From positions 1 through 8,348 of the forward strand of contig CAMVPZ010000036.1 in NCBI GenBank assembly GCA_947169505.1: DNA of 8,348 nt, read 5' to 3'. The notes below the pieces were generated by a model. The model had not been told where the DNA came from and searched no databases. It worked only from the letters and a program-made list of their open reading frames with translations. Shown one piece after another: positions 6,144-8,348 of the stretch (position 1 is the stretch's first letter; each line of letters opens with the position of its first letter). The stretch is from an uncultured Pseudomonadota bacterium. GTDB lineage: Bacteria; Pseudomonadota; Alphaproteobacteria; Rs-D84. A program made the position numbers and the translations under genes.

Positions 6144-6249
6144 TTGTGATATTATATATGGTCATGCAACAGATTGGGAAAATATAAGCGATGATTTAGC
6201 ACGTAATATTTACGAACATAATTTAAAATGTGAAATTTTTAATGATTAA
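6058..6249 (+). CDS. Small lipoprotein overlapping in +1 frame, candidate outer-membrane spanin (Rz1-like)
   Basis: An ATG at 6058 opens a 63-residue product with a textbook lipoprotein signal: MKKYIKLVCVIF followed by lipobox VASC, lipidated Cys16. The +2 residue is Ala, so sorting to the outer membrane is expected. The mature part has about 48 residues with further cysteines at YDCD and LKCE. A ribosome site AAAAAGGA (6045-6052) sits five bases upstream. Its first 86 bases overlap the preceding gene in the +1 frame, the hallmark of Rz1-type o-spanins. The segment ISDDLARNIYEHNLKCE resembles a D-x-x-A-R-x-x-x-x-H-N pattern I recall from phage-encoded Rz1-like lipoproteins; I could not verify this. 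A longer reading from 5941 would destroy the signal peptide and is rejected. Its stop overlaps that of the convergent gene. Confidence 0.65.
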   Translation: MKKYIKLVCVIFVASCAINTPSKTKAIYDCDIIYGHATDWENISDDLARNIYEHNLKCEIFND

Positions 6250-7187
6250 TCTTTGTAAGTTTGTATGACACTTTCTGCAGCCATTTGAATTTTTTGAAGG
6301 CTTTTTTCATATGTATCGCAATCACGTGCAATTTCAGATTTGTATGCGTTTCGCATATTAGATGACATATAAGAACATGCGTGTAAATTCTTTACACAAT
6401 ATTCATGTCCGGTATTAAATGCGTTTTGTCCACGAACACGACTTTCCGCATCAGGCCATTCGATGTTTAATGCGTTATCTATATTTACCCATGGATTTGT
6501 TTGTGTATAAATACCAACAGTTTTGTCCCAATATTCTTTGATGTCTTCGCTGGTTGTGTCAGAACTGTATTGCAAACGCACGATTTCTTGGATTAATTCA
6601 TCAATTTTATTTTGATATTTTGAATCAATTTGTGAAAGTTTTGAACTGCAATAACAACGATTATATGGGGTATCTTCATGTTGACAATACATTTCCATGC
6701 ATTCCTTGTAATCTGCAAAACAGCGTTTTGCGGAAACCTTTTCTGTTGATGTATAATCAGATGTGGTGCGTGCAGAATTTGTGTTTCGTACCCGAACAAT
6801 CGGGGCAGAACGTTGAACCACATTTTGTTTTGTGCGACCATCTGTTGTGCGGGAATTCAATGTTGTATTGTTTGCCGCACGTACTGTGGTTATTGTGTTT
6901 GTTCGTGGAACAACACGACGATCAGATGTATTTGAATTTATGTTCGTTGTTGCCGCACGTGCATTTGTTGTTCTTTTAACAATTCCACGTTTCCCAACCG
7001 GTGCAACCGATGTTGTATTTATTGTGTTTGATGTTTTTTTTGTGGTTTGTTGTGTGTTGTTTAACCTGTACGGATAAACATCGTCATGAGATGTGACGGT
7101 GTTAAACCGCTTAGGTATATAATTAGCAGCCCCAAATGCATTGGAGATTGTCAATAATATTGCAAAAAAAGATATTCCTTTCCACAT
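6246..7187 (-). CDS. Exported Cys-rich protein with Arg/Thr/Asn-rich low-complexity region
   Basis: The family is not one I can name with a function. The 313-residue product has a Sec signal peptide (MWKGISFFAILLTISNAFG, cleavage near residue 20). Residues about 45-150 are low-complexity and basic, dominated by Thr, Asn, Arg, Val and Ala with no acidic cluster, likely disordered and able to bind anionic polymers. From about 155 a compact domain carries eight cysteines at 156, 163, 168, 178, 180, 264, 271 and 290 in the pattern C-x6-C-x4-C-x9-C-x-C, followed by a helix likely to coil (about 182-206). Disulfide-stabilised periplasmic or surface location is inferred. It lies 57 bases after the muramidase gene on the same strand and may share its transcript, but also has a candidate promoter right at its start. 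No Shine-Dalgarno precedes the ATG. Confidence 0.85.
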   Translation of the reverse strand: MWKGISFFAILLTISNAFGAANYIPKRFNTVTSHDDVYPYRLNNTQQTTKKTSNTINTTSVAPVGKRGIVKRTTNARAATTNINSNTSDRRVVPRTNTITTVRAANNTTLNSRTTDGRTKQNVVQRSAPIVRVRNTNSARTTSDYTSTEKVSAKRCFADYKECMEMYCQHEDTPYNRCYCSSKLSQIDSKYQNKIDELIQEIVRLQYSSDTTSEDIKEYWDKTVGIYTQTNPWVNIDNALNIEWPDAESRVRGQNAFNTGHEYCVKNLHACSYMSSNMRNAYKSEIARDCDTYEKSLQKIQMAAESVIQTYKD

Positions 7188-7193
7188 GTTTGT

Positions 7194-7222
7194 ATTTTAA
7201 ATTTTTTATCAAAAATAAACAA
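7194..7222 (-). promoter_or_regulatory. Candidate promoter for a leaderless transcript
   Basis: On the minus strand TTGTTT (7222-7217) and TAAAAT (7199-7194) are 17 bases apart. The ATG at 7187 follows the -10 by only six bases, so transcription would start at or next to the start codon. The absence of any Shine-Dalgarno sequence before this ATG is consistent with leaderless translation. Confidence 0.4.
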
Positions 7223-7244
7223 GTACATTTTTAATTTTTTTTAT

Positions 7245-8261
7245 TTATTGACGGTACAAAGGTTTTTCAGGTCGTACATGGCAACCGTTTTTTCTTTTGA
7301 TTTCAATTGCATTTTTATATCCACGACTTACAGAACCGTCATATCGTTGTTGCGCAACTTTTTGTAAAAATTCATCCCTGAAATTAATCCAATCGTTGTG
7401 TATATCACCATGATAATTTTTGACAGCATTAATCAGTTCTTCATCCACAGAAGATGTTTTTTTTGACAAACCCAAAAATCCCCGGAATTGAGATAATGCA
7501 GTTGTTGGGCCACTGGCCATGCCTGCAATAAATATATCGGTGCTGATTACGTCTGGTAATTGATCGATTTTATATTTTTTCCAATACCTGTCGTGATAAA
7601 CTTCTTCTGCTTCTGCACGAGAATGAACAACAATACCTGTGCATTTTGGGGAAGAACCGATTCCATAACACGTGTATCCGCATGGATCATTTTTTATTGT
7701 TCCACATCCACCTTCTTTACGAAATACGGTTATTAAACCTTTTTCCAGGGCAGGGTAAAGTTTTTCATATTTTCCAGTTGTTAAAACTTTATTTGTGAAA
7801 TGTCTGTCGTGGTCAGCCGGATAGCAAGAACCACCTGTCACAATATTGTTTTCAATTACAGGGCCACCACCAATTGTATAACCATTATATGGCGATACAA
7901 AATATTGGTTGGATTCAGCGGTTGTTAATTGTGAACATCTTTCTGAATCGTTAGGATGCTTTGCGCAATATTCGAAAATATTCATTGTTTGTGCGTCTTG
8001 TTTTTGTTGTTCGATTTCGTTTTCCAAAACTGCAATCATATGGTCTGTGTAAATTTCTTCACCCGGTACAATGTTCAATTCTTGATAAGCCTTTTTATCC
8101 AAAAAAGGTTTATACCCATCGGCCAAGTTTTCAACACGACTGGTGAAAGATATATCATTTATTGTTCCAGGAAATTTTTGTGCAGACAATTTTGCATATG
8201 CAACAGGAACAATAACCAACACACTGAAAAAAATAAAAAAAGTCTTTTTCATGATGTTCAT
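7245..8261 (-). CDS. Exported GH108-type N-acetylmuramidase
   Basis: GH108 enzymes cleave the MurNAc-GlcNAc bond of peptidoglycan; members include phage endolysins and the TtsA muramidase of typhoid toxin export. The 338-residue product has a Sec signal peptide ending VAYA (cleavage near residue 23), an unassigned region of about 140 residues with a Gly-rich loop (GGGP), then the catalytic domain. FRKEGGCGTIKNDP then CGYTCYGIG (180-202) aligns without gaps to the family motif EGG...DPGGxTNYGI, with Glu183 as catalytic acid. Downstream are YHDRYWKKYKIDQLPDVI, a GPTTALSQFRGFLGL segment and RDEFLQKVAQQRY...SRGYKNAI, in the order expected for GH108. Two family positions (Gly, Asn) are Cys here, suggesting an added disulfide. 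A signal peptide means no holin is needed for export. The start may be 8261 or the ATG at 8252. It lies 43 bases after an OmpA-type gene. Confidence 0.8.
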   Translation of the reverse strand: MNIMKKTFFIFFSVLVIVPVAYAKLSAQKFPGTINDISFTSRVENLADGYKPFLDKKAYQELNIVPGEEIYTDHMIAVLENEIEQQKQDAQTMNIFEYCAKHPNDSERCSQLTTAESNQYFVSPYNGYTIGGGPVIENNIVTGGSCYPADHDRHFTNKVLTTGKYEKLYPALEKGLITVFRKEGGCGTIKNDPCGYTCYGIGSSPKCTGIVVHSRAEAEEVYHDRYWKKYKIDQLPDVISTDIFIAGMASGPTTALSQFRGFLGLSKKTSSVDEELINAVKNYHGDIHNDWINFRDEFLQKVAQQRYDGSVSRGYKNAIEIKRKNGCHVRPEKPLYRQ

Positions 8262-8286
8262 ATTTTATCACAAAAAAGACTTTTTT
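8236..8286. repeat. Inverted repeat enclosing the muramidase start codon
   Basis: The 14-base arms 8236-8249 and 8273-8286 are exact reverse complements (AAAAAAGTCTTTTT and AAAAAGACTTTTTT). The 23-base interval between them holds the ribosome-site-like GTGATAA and both possible start codons of the muramidase gene. In its mRNA this could fold as a long A-U hairpin with the start in the loop. One arm encodes the Lys-Lys-Thr-Phe of the signal peptide, so chance is possible. Confidence 0.45.
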
Positions 8287-8304
8287 AACAGTTTTATTTT
8301 TACT

Positions 8305-8348
8305 TTATCTATTTGTTAATTTTAATTCGATACGGCGATTTTTTTGCA
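8305..8348 (-). CDS. C-terminal end of an OmpA/MotB-family protein (cut by window edge)
   Basis: Only the last 13 complete codons and the TAA stop are inside the window. They read QKNRRIELKLTNR, which matches the terminal strand of OmpA/MotB-type peptidoglycan-binding domains (consensus around NRRIEL with alternating hydrophobic residues). The protein would be an envelope protein binding cell wall, perhaps a MotB-like or OmpA-like member; the fragment is too short to choose. It lies 43 bases upstream of the muramidase gene on the same strand with no clear terminator between, so the two probably form an operon that also reaches the Cys-rich protein gene further on. Confidence 0.6.
   Translation of the reverse strand, partial: QKNRRIELKLTNR

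Noticed and set aside
6554..6979. Plus-strand open frame of 141 codons
   Set aside because: It is antisense to the Cys-rich exported protein, has Cys/Leu/Phe-heavy composition typical of a reverse frame of Thr/Asn/Arg codons, and has no start signals.
5904..8261. An intact prophage
   Set aside because: No integrase, terminase, capsid, tail or holin gene and no attachment repeats are visible; only lysis-type functions occur among housekeeping genes.

Overview
The window is AT-rich, bacterial, Gram-negative chromosomal DNA using the standard code (TGA is a stop in lptC, Trp is TGG). It carries LPS-transport genes, a Rho factor with the APPRTGKT P-loop typical of alphaproteobacteria, and an OmpA-family lipoprotein whose N-terminal half (FDCW motif, Cys-rich helices) resembles an alphaproteobacterial family. 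I infer an uncultured, probably host-associated alphaproteobacterium; the exact lineage cannot be fixed from the sequence alone.

Layout. Positions 1-1592 (minus strand) hold an operon lptC-lptB-eno: inner-membrane and ATPase parts of the LPS exporter, then the start of enolase, cut by the window edge. A divergent intergenic region at 1593-1684 serves lptC on one side and a six-cysteine exported protein (1685-2500) on the other. Next on the plus strand come an OmpA-type peptidoglycan-binding outer-membrane lipoprotein with a CxxCxxC cluster (2590-4215), a short unannotated 50-residue gene (4315-4467) with its own promoter and hairpin, and rho (4593-5861) with a near-consensus promoter and a strong intrinsic terminator.

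The most interesting part follows rho. Twelve bases after its terminator starts a 79-residue protein with one N-terminal membrane segment, and inside its 3' end, in the +1 frame, starts a 63-residue lipoprotein with a clear lipobox. This is the architecture of Rz/Rz1 spanin genes (inner-membrane plus outer-membrane lysis proteins). Facing it on the minus strand are an OmpA-type C-terminus (8305-8348, partial), a Sec-exported GH108-type muramidase (7245-8261) and a Cys-rich exported protein (6246-7187).

Together the right third holds a peptidoglycan hydrolase and a candidate spanin pair, two of the three classical components of a phage lysis cassette or of a holin/endolysin/spanin ('type 10') secretion system, amid housekeeping genes and without any visible capsid, tail, integrase or holin gene. 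Whether these genes act together is an inference. There is no gene-free stretch longer than 300 bases, and I see no tRNA, rRNA, CRISPR array or insertion sequence.
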